Positions 52,848 to 60,848 of a stretch of 64,000 nt of DNA are shown piece after piece. This stretch comes from Streptomyces iranensis (lineage in GTDB: Bacteria; Actinomycetota; Actinomycetes; Streptomycetales; Streptomycetaceae). The position numbers and the translations under genes were made by a program. The notes under the pieces are model-generated. The model was not told the origin of the DNA and did no database searches. It saw nothing but the letters and a program-made list of their open reading frames with translations. Position 1 is the first letter of the stretch, and the number at the start of each line of letters is the position of its first letter. The DNA is taken from contig NZ_JAGGLR010000014.1 in NCBI RefSeq assembly GCF_017874715.1, positions 124,001-188,000 of the forward strand. Reading direction: 5' to 3'.

Positions 52848-53525
52848 TCAGCCCACGCGTTCGATGCGTGCGTTACGGATCAGGAATTTGCCCGGCTCAC
52901 GGACCTGCTCGAAGGCGGTGTTGTTGAGCAGGGCGCAGCTGCCCGAGGTCGAGGTGACGGAGACAGTTGTCGACTTGTCGTTGTCGAGATTGGTCACCTT
53001 GAGCTTGGTGCCGACCGGGAACTCATTGCTGGAGGCGGCCGGGGCCCCGCCCTCGCCGGACAGGGTGACGGTCGACCCCGCGCAGACGACCTCGCCCGAG
53101 GCGCCGGCATCTCCGGCGCCGGGGTCCGAGGCCCCCGCCGAGGCGGAAGCCGACGCGGAGGCGCCGCCCTCGTCATGGCCCGCTGCCTCGTCCTGGCCCG
53201 CGGCTCCCTCCGCCTGGCCCGCGGCCTCGTCGACGGCGCACCCCGAGGCCTGCTGCTTCCGCTTGATCTCCTCGATGACGGCCTGCCGGTTGGCTATCCG
53301 CGCCTCTGACTGCGCATCCGGATTGGCCTGCTGATCGGCGATGAACTTCGCGTTGTTGGCCAGCGCCTGCTCCAGCCCGGCGCAGGCCGTCGAGGACTGT
53401 GCCGCGCCCTCGGTGCTGGCGTTGCTGGTGGCGGCCAGCACCCCGGCGCCGGTGCCCGCCAGTGCCAGCGAACCGATCAGCAGGCCAAGCTTCTTCTTGC
53501 CGCTGAGTGTCCTTTTGCGTGTCAT
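52848..53525 (-). CDS. Secreted protein with RlpA/double-psi-barrel-like C-terminus
   Basis: The 225-residue precursor has an N-terminal signal (LSGKKKLGLLIGSLALAGTG, Ala-rich cleavage region near 37), a charged coiled segment (QANPDAQSEARIANRQAVIEEIKRKQQ), a Ser-Ala low-complexity linker, and a C-terminal domain whose FPVGTKLKVTNLDNDKSTTVSV resembles the double-psi beta-barrel of RlpA-like proteins. Four Cys could make two disulfides. ATG 53525 follows AAAAGGAG. A cell-wall role is only suggested. Confidence 0.7.
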   Translation of the reverse strand: MTRKRTLSGKKKLGLLIGSLALAGTGAGVLAATSNASTEGAAQSSTACAGLEQALANNAKFIADQQANPDAQSEARIANRQAVIEEIKRKQQASGCAVDEAAGQAEGAAGQDEAAGHDEGGASASASASAGASDPGAGDAGASGEVVCAGSTVTLSGEGGAPAASSNEFPVGTKLKVTNLDNDKSTTVSVTSTSGSCALLNNTAFEQVREPGKFLIRNARIERVG

Positions 53526-53655
53526 GTCGACTCCTTTTCGAGCTGTCCGCCATGCCATACGGGCGGATGCGGGAGTCGTCTCAGGGCCGGGCGGAAATTT
53601 TTCGGGGAAATGTGGTTGAGAATTGAACGGTGGCGAGTTCTGCGGGCTCGACCTT

Positions 53656-53694
53656 AAAAGGGCCTTAAGGCTTCATGAAGCCTTAAGGCCTTTT
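53656..53694 (-). terminator. Intrinsic terminator, 30-bp perfect palindrome with T-tract
   Basis: Bases 53661-53690 form a perfect palindrome flanked by AAAAG on the left and TTTT on the right. The minus-strand transcript of the dienelactone hydrolase gene (stop 53715) meets it next. The run of four A on the plus strand supplies the U-tract, so it terminates in that direction and also in the other. It is the clearest rho-independent terminator in the window. Confidence 0.93.
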
Positions 53695-53714
53695 CCGGAG
53701 GTGACCCGATTTCG

Positions 53715-54422
53715 TCAGTCCAGCCGCTGGTGCAGGAAGCCCAGCGTGCTCTGCCAGGCGGATGTCGCGGATTCCGCGTGATAGGACGGGCGCTCGTCAT
53801 TGAAGAAGGCGTGACCCGCGGGGTAGAGCCGGAAGTCCGGCTCCACGCCGGACTCCTCCCGCATGACCCGGCGCAGCCGCTCCAGGCCGTCCAGCGGAAT
53901 GGTGTTGTCGTTCTCCCCGAAATGGCCCAGGACGTCGGCCCGCAGCCCCGAGAAGTCCGGCAGCTCGCCCTGGATGACGCCGTAGAAGGGCACCGCCGCG
54001 CTGACCCGGGGATCGGCGGCGGCCAGATACAGCACGAAGCCGCCGCCCATGCAGAAGCCGACCGCCCCCACGGTGGGGGAGGTGACCTCGGGCCGGCCGA
54101 GGAGATGGTCCACCGCCCCGGAGAGCAGCTCGACTCCGCGCCCCACCGGCAGTTCCTGCATCATCCGGTACGCCTCGTCGGCGTTATGGGCGACGCCGCC
54201 CCCGTACAGATCGGGCGCCAGCGCGACGAAGCCCTCGCGGGCCAGCCGGTCGGTGACATCGGCGATGTGATGGTCCAGGCCCCACCACTCCTGAATGACG
54301 ATCAGCCCGGGGCCCCGCCCGGACGGCGGCAGCGCGAGGTAGCCGTGCGCGGTGGCTCCAGCGCTGGGGAAGGTGACGTGTCGGCGGGCGGGGGAGCCGG
54401 TCGGCTCCGGGGCCTCGGGCAT
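53715..54422 (-). CDS. Dienelactone hydrolase family protein
   Basis: The 235-residue alpha/beta hydrolase has GLIVIQEWWGLDHHIADV, the nucleophile elbow GFCMGGG (Cys as in dienelactone hydrolase), HFGENDNTIPLD with the acid and AGHAFFND with the His. It hydrolyses lactones or esters. ATG 54422 has AGGAGCG upstream. Confidence 0.9.
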   Translation of the reverse strand: MPEAPEPTGSPARRHVTFPSAGATAHGYLALPPSGRGPGLIVIQEWWGLDHHIADVTDRLAREGFVALAPDLYGGGVAHNADEAYRMMQELPVGRGVELLSGAVDHLLGRPEVTSPTVGAVGFCMGGGFVLYLAAADPRVSAAVPFYGVIQGELPDFSGLRADVLGHFGENDNTIPLDGLERLRRVMREESGVEPDFRLYPAGHAFFNDERPSYHAESATSAWQSTLGFLHQRLD

Positions 54423-54471
54423 GGCGGATCGCTCCTGTCGTACCGATCGTCGGTGGCCCCACCCATCGTAG

Positions 54472-54790
54472 GGACGGCCCGCGCCACCTGGGCCGGAGTC
54501 CAGCCGCCCTGTTCGGCGACCTCAAGTACCGCGGTGATGGTGGCCTCCTCGTTGTGTGCGGTCGTCCCGGGTGGCATGGGTGGTCAGCCGTCCCGGCTCA
54601 CCAAGGCGGTACTTGCCGGTGAGCTTGCCGCCCGCGAGCGGGCCCCACGCCAGCACGGCCAGGTCGAAGGCGCGCGCCTGGGGGAGGAGTTCGCGGCCGG
54701 GGGTGCGCGCCAGCAGGTTGTAGCGCAGTTGTGAGCCTGCGAAGCAGGTCCAGCCGCGCAGCTCGGCGAGAGAGCGCTCCAGGGCAACTC
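54472..54790 (-). pseudogene. Aldo/keto reductase relic
   Basis: On the minus strand, one frame gives LERSLAELRGWTCFAGSQLRYN and LPQARAFDLAVLAWGPLAGGKLTGKY, and a second frame continues with EEATITAVLEVAEQGGWTPAQVARA. Together they match the middle and late part of Streptomyces aldo/keto reductases. The frame changes between them, and the start and end are absent, so this is a decayed fragment. It sits in the 410-base gap between the dienelactone hydrolase and MBL-Rieske genes. Confidence 0.8.
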
Positions 54791-54827
54791 ACCGGGTGTG
54801 GCGGCGGTCGCCGCCACACCCGGTGAG
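54788..54827. terminator. 18-bp stem terminator after the MBL-Rieske gene
   Basis: Arms 54788-54805 and 54810-54827 pair perfectly around a four-base loop, just beyond the stop of the gene ending at 54833. Confidence 0.85.
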
Positions 54828-54832
54828 GCGGG

Positions 54833-56371
54833 TCACGACACGGCCGAGGCGCGGATGTCGTGTCCGTCCGCGGTCAGACAGCGGCCCGTGGTCAGGTCGT
54901 AGCGCCAGCCGTGCAGGGTGCAGGTGAGCACCTCGCCCTCGATCTGCCCGAACCGGCCGAGGTCGGCGCGCAGATGGGGGCACCGCCGCTGCACCCGCCA
55001 GCCGTCCAGCTCGATGTCCTGGCCGTCGTCCTGGCAGGAGTCGTAGTAGTTCTCCACGTACTCGATGCGCTCCATCGACAGGCACTTGAAGAACACATAG
55101 AGGAATTCGTTGTACGGCCCGACCCGGCTCGCGGTGAACCGCATCGACAGCAGCAGGCTGTTGGACCAGTCCACCTCGCGCCGCTCGATGTTGGTGGCCA
55201 CCAGATCGGCCGAGGTGGACAGCGTGTAGCGGCAGCGCTCACCGTCCCAGAGGCGGACCTCCCGCGCCGGGAAGTCGATCACGATCGGCACCTCGCCCAC
55301 ATCCAGCCGCGCCGGGCCGCCGACGCCCGCGCAGATCCGGTCGGCCCTGGTCAGCAGCGGTTCCCACCACTGCTTCAGCTCGGTCAGCAGCCGCTCGCGC
55401 GGCAGCGCGGGGGACCGTGAGGCGCGCTCGGCGGCGAGCGCGGTCCGCTGCCGGCGGGCGAACTCCCGTAAGTACGCGGGCTTCTCACCGAAGATGTGCT
55501 CGATCTCCGCCTCGGTGTAGCGGTGGGTGAGCTTGCACGCGGTCTCCTCCGGCTCCGCCACCGTTCCCGGCAGCAGCAGATGCGCCGTCACCCGCGGGCG
55601 CGCGCGGCCCAGCTGGCGCAGGAACTCCAGCTGGTCCACGAAGATGCTCTCCCCGTCCTGACCGGTGCCGTTGTGCTCGAAGAGCTCGTCGTCGAGGAAG
55701 CACGGCGGACCCGCGTTGGGGAACACATGCTTGGCTTCCACCGCGTCGATGTAGCGCAGCGCCCGGTCGAACTGCCCCTGCCGCTTGCGCGCGGCGAACT
55801 CCTTCTTGGCGGAGAGCGGCAGCTGGTACACCATCGGGTACCAGATCGCCCCGGAGAACTGGACGAAGTACGCGTCCACCTCGCCGAACTCCCGGATCGC
55901 CGCGATGTCCAGCGGATGGGCGTCGTTCTGGTTGAGCAGCACCGTCCGGCCGTCGTCCAGCGAGAGCGCGGAGTCGCCGATGGGGCCGTCCCCGGGGCCG
56001 GTCAGCGCGGTGATCATGATGCGCAGACCGTCGCGCTCGACCGGTGTACCGGAGGGGGCGCGGAGGAAGTTGGTGAAACCCAGCGCGCTCAGCTCGCGTT
56101 CCAGCTCATCGGTGGCGAAGGCCGGAAGCAGCACCGTGATGTCCTTGCGCACGTTCCGGCGCAGGTTCTCCGCGTCGAAGTGGTCGCGGTGCAGATGGGA
56201 GACATACAGATAGTCCGCCGCGCGCCCGTAGTGCGCCCAGTCCAGATCGGTGTTGTCCGGGAACGGAAACCACGAGCCGAAGAAGGCGGGGTTGACCCAT
56301 GGATCGCAGAGCACCGACCCCGCCGCGGTCTCGATGAACAGCCCAGCATGTCCAAGTCCGGTCACGCGCAT
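54833..56371 (-). CDS. Metallo-beta-lactamase fold / Rieske [2Fe-2S] fusion protein
   Basis: The 512-residue protein has an N-terminal MBL-fold hydrolase region with SHLHRDHF (HxHxDH) and AHYGRAADYLYV, and a C-terminal Rieske domain with CPH then, after 17 residues, CTLHGWRYDLTTGRCL. The combination also occurs in CMP-N-acetylneuraminate hydroxylase-like proteins. The middle part has no obvious motif. ATG 56371 (MRVTGLGHAG) is preferred over a TTG five codons earlier. Redox partner and substrate are unknown. Confidence 0.85.
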   Translation of the reverse strand: MRVTGLGHAGLFIETAAGSVLCDPWVNPAFFGSWFPFPDNTDLDWAHYGRAADYLYVSHLHRDHFDAENLRRNVRKDITVLLPAFATDELERELSALGFTNFLRAPSGTPVERDGLRIMITALTGPGDGPIGDSALSLDDGRTVLLNQNDAHPLDIAAIREFGEVDAYFVQFSGAIWYPMVYQLPLSAKKEFAARKRQGQFDRALRYIDAVEAKHVFPNAGPPCFLDDELFEHNGTGQDGESIFVDQLEFLRQLGRARPRVTAHLLLPGTVAEPEETACKLTHRYTEAEIEHIFGEKPAYLREFARRQRTALAAERASRSPALPRERLLTELKQWWEPLLTRADRICAGVGGPARLDVGEVPIVIDFPAREVRLWDGERCRYTLSTSADLVATNIERREVDWSNSLLLSMRFTASRVGPYNEFLYVFFKCLSMERIEYVENYYDSCQDDGQDIELDGWRVQRRCPHLRADLGRFGQIEGEVLTCTLHGWRYDLTTGRCLTADGHDIRASAVS

Positions 56372-56581
56372 ACCACAGCACCCCAACCCGGTCGGTGATG
56401 TCCGATATCTCCACCGTGTCGGGGTTCATGGCCATGTGCATCCGCGGCTGCGCTTGCCGGGTGGTGCGATCCGCCACCCGGGTCATGTCGGTGTCTTCGT
56501 CATGAGACGGTGGGCGCGACGGTCGTCCGCCGCTTGGGCGCGGATCCCGGAAGGCGCCCTCCACGTCGGCGAGGGGTGCGG

Positions 56582-57271
56582 ATGAGGAGGGTCTGGGTGG
56601 TGCGGATCACGTTGCTCGCGCCCGCCGTCAACGCGGCGCTGCGGCAGGTGCGGTTCGACGACGCCCCGCCGGACGCGGCCGGGGTGCGCCGGGCCACGGC
56701 GGCGGCCGCGGCGCTGCCCCACCACGACATGGCGTTCACCGCGCCCGCCGAGCGCTGCCGCGGTACCGCCGCGGCCCTGGGGCTCGACGCCACCGTGACG
56801 CCGGAGCTGGGCGGTCTCGACATGGGCCGCTGGCGGGGCCGTTCGCTGGACGAGGTGGGACAGGAGGCGCCGGAGGAGGTCGCCGCGTGGCTGTCCGACC
56901 CGGCCGCGGCGCCGCACGGCGGCGAAACGCTGCTGCAGCTGGTGGAGCGGATCGGGGCCTGGCTGGAGGCGCGGCGGGAAAGTCCGGCACCGGCGGCGCC
57001 GGTCGCACCGCCCGCCCCCGCCGGTGAGACGCACCGGGAGGGCCCGCACCCGGCCGCGCCGCCCGCACCGCCCGTCCCCGCCCGTGAGGCGCGGCTGCTC
57101 GCCGTCGTGGAACCGGCCGTGGTCCGGGCCGCGCTCGTCCACGCCCTCGGCCTGCCCGCGCCCACCTTCTGGCGGCTGGACGTCGCCCCGCTGACCGCGA
57201 CGGAGCTCAGCGGTCGCGCGGGCCGGTGGAATCTGCGCTGCGGACACCCGCTGGCGGGGAGCGCGCCGTAA
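56582..57271 (+). CDS. Histidine phosphatase-like protein lacking the RHG motif
   Basis: The 229-residue protein has the histidine-phosphatase layout (PDAAGVRRATAAAAALP, AERCRGTAAALGLD, ELGGLDMGRWRGRSLDEV, PHGGETLLQLVERIGAWLE, VVEPAVVRAALVHALG). The initial phospho-His RHG is replaced by ITLLAPAVNAAL, so catalysis by the usual route is unlikely. A Pro/Ala insertion with internal repeats splits the domain. ATG 56582 follows GAGGGGTG. It ends 4 bases before the next ATG. Confidence 0.75.
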   Translation: MRRVWVVRITLLAPAVNAALRQVRFDDAPPDAAGVRRATAAAAALPHHDMAFTAPAERCRGTAAALGLDATVTPELGGLDMGRWRGRSLDEVGQEAPEEVAAWLSDPAAAPHGGETLLQLVERIGAWLEARRESPAPAAPVAPPAPAGETHREGPHPAAPPAPPVPAREARLLAVVEPAVVRAALVHALGLPAPTFWRLDVAPLTATELSGRAGRWNLRCGHPLAGSAP

Positions 57272-57275
57272 CGAA

Positions 57276-58835
57276 ATGATCTCTCCGATGGCGTGTCACC
57301 ACCGGATGCGCTGTCGTGTCCTGATGGCATCCCCCACCACCAGGCTCCGCCCCGCCACCAGGCTCCGCCCCGCCACCGCCACCGTCTGCGCCGCCGCGCT
57401 GGCGCTGCTCACCGCGTGCGGCGGTGGCGGTGGCGGTGGCGGTGGAGGCGATGAGACCAAGGGCGGCGACGGGGCCGGGAAGAGCACGGCCGCACCCGTC
57501 GTCACCCCCACCGCGACCGCTCCCGTCCCCCGGGGCAAGGGCAGCGCCCTGGCGGACGACCTCAATGGCGACGGCCGCCCCGAGCTCGGAATCCCGATCG
57601 CCTCCGACGACGACGAGCTCGGCGGCCTGCGCCGTATCGCCTATGTGTACGGCTCGGCGAAGGGCCCCGACCCCGCCGTCCGCACCGTGCTCGGCCGAGC
57701 CGACCTCGGCCTGCCCACCGGCGCCGGGTGGCAGGGCACCGCGGGCGAGATGGACTCCGCGACCACCGCCGACCTCGACGGCGACGGCTACGCCGATGTG
57801 ATCGCCACCGCCACCAAGGAGCGCGACCCGGCCAGTAGCGAGCGCGTGCACATCACCACCCAGACGCTGCCCTACATCGCCTGGGGCGGCCCCGACGGGC
57901 CACGCCGGGGAACCCCCGCCACCCCGGTACGGCTGGCCGACGCCGACGACGGCCTCGAGAACTCGCGGCCCCTGGCGACGGGCGACTTCAACGGGGACGG
58001 ACACCACGATCTGGCCGCCGTGCGCCAGAGCGGCAAGGACTTCCATGTGCTGTACGGCCCGTTCGGCCGCGACGGCAAGGCGGCCCGTACCGAGACGTAC
58101 GCCAACCCCCTCGGCTCCAGTGGCCAGATCGCGGAGCTGTACGCCGACGCCATCGACGGCGACCACCCCACCGATCTGGTGGTGCACGAGCAGGGCGACG
58201 ACGATCAGACGAGGTCCGCGCTGCTCACGGCGGGCCCGGACGGCCTCGCCACCACCGGCCGCACCCTCCGCAAGGGCAACGCGATCGCCTTCGGCGACTT
58301 CGACGGCGACGGGAAGCGGGATGTGGCGGTCGCCGACACCGGCAGTCGCAATGACGAACCGGGCTATGAGACCGAACCCGCGGACGTCAGCCAGTCGGTG
58401 AGCGTGTACCCCAAACGCACGGCCGGCTCGACCCCCGAGCCGATCAGGATCCCCGCGCTGGGCGGCGATGTGCTCGCCGCCGCCGACACCGACGGGGACG
58501 GCACCGACGAGCTGGCCGTCTCGCTGCGCACCGGCGGCACCGAACTGCTGACGATCCGCCCGGACGCCCCCGGAGAGATCGCCCACCGCCGCACCCTCGA
58601 CCGCACCGTCCCGTCCCGCGTGGACGGCCGCGAGGTGCCGAAGAAGCGGCGCGCCGTCAAGCTCTACGGCGCCGGGGACTTCGACCACGACGGCAAGGAC
58701 GAGGTCGTGCTGGCCTGGGGGCCGGACCCGCTCTTCGCGCTCTACGGGGAGAAGCCGCAACGGTTCTGGGTGACCGACGGCACCGACGACACGGTGGTGT
58801 TCACCAGCGAGCCCTACGGCAAGGGCGGCTCATGA
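57276..58835 (+). CDS. FG-GAP/VCBS repeat lipoprotein
   Basis: The 519-residue protein has a lipobox LLTAC followed by ten Gly and acidic residues, and several Asp-rich calcium-binding FG-GAP-type repeats (DLNGDGRPELGIP, DLDGDGYADVIAT, DFNGDGHHDLAAV, DFDGDGKRDVAVA, DTDGDGTDELAVS, DFDHDGKDEVVLA). It should be an outer-surface lipoprotein with an integrin-like propeller fold. Upstream ATGs at 57276, 57288, 57306 and 57324 are all possible; the signal peptide favours the later ones. It is close behind the phosphatase-like gene. Confidence 0.85.
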   Translation: MISPMACHHRMRCRVLMASPTTRLRPATRLRPATATVCAAALALLTACGGGGGGGGGGDETKGGDGAGKSTAAPVVTPTATAPVPRGKGSALADDLNGDGRPELGIPIASDDDELGGLRRIAYVYGSAKGPDPAVRTVLGRADLGLPTGAGWQGTAGEMDSATTADLDGDGYADVIATATKERDPASSERVHITTQTLPYIAWGGPDGPRRGTPATPVRLADADDGLENSRPLATGDFNGDGHHDLAAVRQSGKDFHVLYGPFGRDGKAARTETYANPLGSSGQIAELYADAIDGDHPTDLVVHEQGDDDQTRSALLTAGPDGLATTGRTLRKGNAIAFGDFDGDGKRDVAVADTGSRNDEPGYETEPADVSQSVSVYPKRTAGSTPEPIRIPALGGDVLAAADTDGDGTDELAVSLRTGGTELLTIRPDAPGEIAHRRTLDRTVPSRVDGREVPKKRRAVKLYGAGDFDHDGKDEVVLAWGPDPLFALYGEKPQRFWVTDGTDDTVVFTSEPYGKGGS

Positions 58836-58937
58836 GGCCCGGTGCGCCACCGCACGCGTGTCCGCGCGCACGACCTCTTCGCCCGGCCCGGCCGACGCCC
58901 TACTGTGGGCGTCAGCCGGCTGGGGAGGGGGAGGCGG

Positions 58938-60353
58938 ATGACGACCGGGGGAACCTCCGGGGAGGATGAGCGGGGGAGTGGTCCGGAACCGCCCCATGGG
59001 GCCGTGATCGGCGGCCGGTACGAGCTGCGCGGGCGCATGGGCCGGGGCGGCCTGAGCACGGTGTGGGACGCCCGCGATGTGGTGTCCGGCCGTCCGGTCA
59101 CCGTCAAGGAGCTGCACCCGGTCGAGGATCCCGACCCGGTGGCGTACCGGCGGTGGGTCGAACGGCTGCGCCATGAGGTACGCCTCCTCGCCACGACCGT
59201 GCATGAGCACCTGCCCGCCATCTACGACCTGGCCCAGCGGGACCGCCGGGTCTGGATCGTCATGGAGCGCCTCGACCAGCGTTCGCTGGCGGACCGGATA
59301 CGGGAGTGGTACGGGCGGCCGGACGTGCTCGAGATCGCCCGGATCGGCCTGGGAGTGCTGAGCGGATTACGCGCGCTGTACGCGATGGGCATGGCCCACG
59401 GGGACGTCAAACCGCTGAACATCCTCTTCCGTCCGGGCGGCGGCCCGGTGCTGGTGGACCATCTCGGCCTGGCCTTCGAGCGCGACGGCACGATGGTCGG
59501 GACTCCCCGCTACATGGCACCGGAACGCTTCACGCCCCCGTCCTCCCCGGCGGCCGGAGAAGCGATGTTCAAGGCCGATCTGTGGTCCCTGGGCGTGACC
59601 CTGTACGAGGCCGTCGAGGGCCGCGCACCGTTCGTGGGGGACACGGTGTCCGAGGTGATGCACGCGGTGCTCAACGACTCGCCGCCGCCCATGAGATACG
59701 CGGGTCCGCTGCGGCCGCTGATCGAGGGTCTGCTGGTCAAGGAGCCCGAAGGGCGGCTGACTGCCGGGCAGGCCGAGGCGCTGCTGCGCGACGTGGCCCG
59801 GGGTGAGCCCAGGTCCGGCCCCAGCGTCGGGGCAGCGGCCCGCCCGGCCCCCGCGGGGGCCGCCGAGGCCATGCGGCCGGCCCCCCGGGCGAGCGGCGCG
59901 GGCGTCGGAATCCTCGCCCCGATCGCCGTCGTGCTGGGGGTCCTCCTGGCCGTGTCGGGGACGGTGGCCCTGCCCTCGCTGAGCCCGGACTCCTGGGACG
60001 ACGTTCCGGGATGGGTGGGGCCCGGGTGTCTCGGCCTGCTGTGGCTGGGGCTCGCGGCGCGCGGCTTCGCGTCGGCCAGACAGCGGGACGGGCGGGCGCG
60101 CCGGCTCGACGCCCTGCGCCCGGACGCCGGGGTGGGGCCCGCCCGCCCCGCCGGGCCCTGGCAGGCGCTGCGCGAGGGATATCTGGCGTCCCTGGCGATC
60201 CCTCAGCCCCCGGCCCGGCGGGCGCGGCGTCCGGTGGAGCGAGAGATGGAGCGGGACATGGCCGACTTCCTCACCGCGCTCGGCCCGCCTCCGCCACGGG
60301 CGGCGGGCACGGACCCCGCACCCCGTCCGGACCGTCCGGGGGAGGCTCCGTGA
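58938..60353 (+). CDS. Membrane Ser/Thr protein kinase with atypical catalytic motifs
   Basis: The 471-residue protein has a Gly-rich loop GRMGRGGLSTVWDARD, the Lys in VTVKEL, an HGDVKPLNIL catalytic loop in place of HRD, DHLG in place of DFG, and MAPERF. The Asp and Lys residues for ATP and Mg are kept, but the loop Arg is not, so it is a non-RD kinase. Two hydrophobic helices follow near residues 320-375, then a basic tail. Codon 144 (59367-59369) is TTA, so it depends on bldA. The stop overlaps the next GTG. Confidence 0.85.
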   Translation: MTTGGTSGEDERGSGPEPPHGAVIGGRYELRGRMGRGGLSTVWDARDVVSGRPVTVKELHPVEDPDPVAYRRWVERLRHEVRLLATTVHEHLPAIYDLAQRDRRVWIVMERLDQRSLADRIREWYGRPDVLEIARIGLGVLSGLRALYAMGMAHGDVKPLNILFRPGGGPVLVDHLGLAFERDGTMVGTPRYMAPERFTPPSSPAAGEAMFKADLWSLGVTLYEAVEGRAPFVGDTVSEVMHAVLNDSPPPMRYAGPLRPLIEGLLVKEPEGRLTAGQAEALLRDVARGEPRSGPSVGAAARPAPAGAAEAMRPAPRASGAGVGILAPIAVVLGVLLAVSGTVALPSLSPDSWDDVPGWVGPGCLGLLWLGLAARGFASARQRDGRARRLDALRPDAGVGPARPAGPWQALREGYLASLAIPQPPARRARRPVEREMERDMADFLTALGPPPPRAAGTDPAPRPDRPGEAP

Positions 60354-60712
60354 CCGAGAACGCGAGTGAGAATCCCACGCCGGGCAGCCCGCCGGAGACG
60401 GCGGTGCCCTGGGGCGACCGGCTGCCGGTGGAGCAGGCCAAGGAGTGGGAGGCGGTCAGGCCCGGCACGGTGGAGTGGATGCTCACCGAGCTCCAGCGGG
60501 AGCGTGAGCACCGCCGCCGCATGGACTGGGTCCACACGGGGCTGCAGGCGTTCGGCTCGCTGCTGGGCGCGGGCACGGTCGTGGCGTACATCTGGGTGGC
60601 CACGTACTTCCTCGCCCACGACGCCGCGACCCAGGGCGCGGCCATCCTCGGCGGCGGCACGGCCGCCCTGGTCGGGGGGTTCCTCGGCAAGCGCTACGGC
60701 GACCGGCGCTGA
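60350..60712 (+). CDS. Small membrane protein coupled to the kinase gene
   Basis: The 120-residue protein has an acidic N-terminus, a coiled segment (ELQREREHRRRMDWVHTG) and two hydrophobic helices (about residues 66-84 and 92-113). GTG 60350 overlaps the kinase stop (GTGA) and has GGGGGAGG upstream. It is probably an accessory or substrate of the kinase. No family is recognised. Confidence 0.7.
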   Translation: MTENASENPTPGSPPETAVPWGDRLPVEQAKEWEAVRPGTVEWMLTELQREREHRRRMDWVHTGLQAFGSLLGAGTVVAYIWVATYFLAHDAATQGAAILGGGTAALVGGFLGKRYGDRR

Positions 60713-60780
60713 TCCCGGGGGGCCGCGGTCCGCCCCACCGGGATCCGCGGCTCCGGCCGGGGAGTGAGCAGGACGTCGCT

Positions 60781-60842
60781 TCCTTACGTATGAGGGGGTG
60801 GGCCTTCGCCGTCCGAGGCCCCCGGCTGGATCGACGTAAGGA
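60781..60842 (+). promoter_or_regulatory. Leader arms able to mask the protease ribosome-binding site
   Basis: TCCTTACGT (60781-60789) is perfectly complementary to ACGTAAGGA (60834-60842), and the second arm overlaps the Shine-Dalgarno AAGGAG (60838-60843) of the protease gene. An inner GGGCCT/AGGCCC stem lies between. This could form an RNA structure that controls translation. Only base pairing supports it. Confidence 0.4.
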
Positions 60843-60848
60843 GACAGG

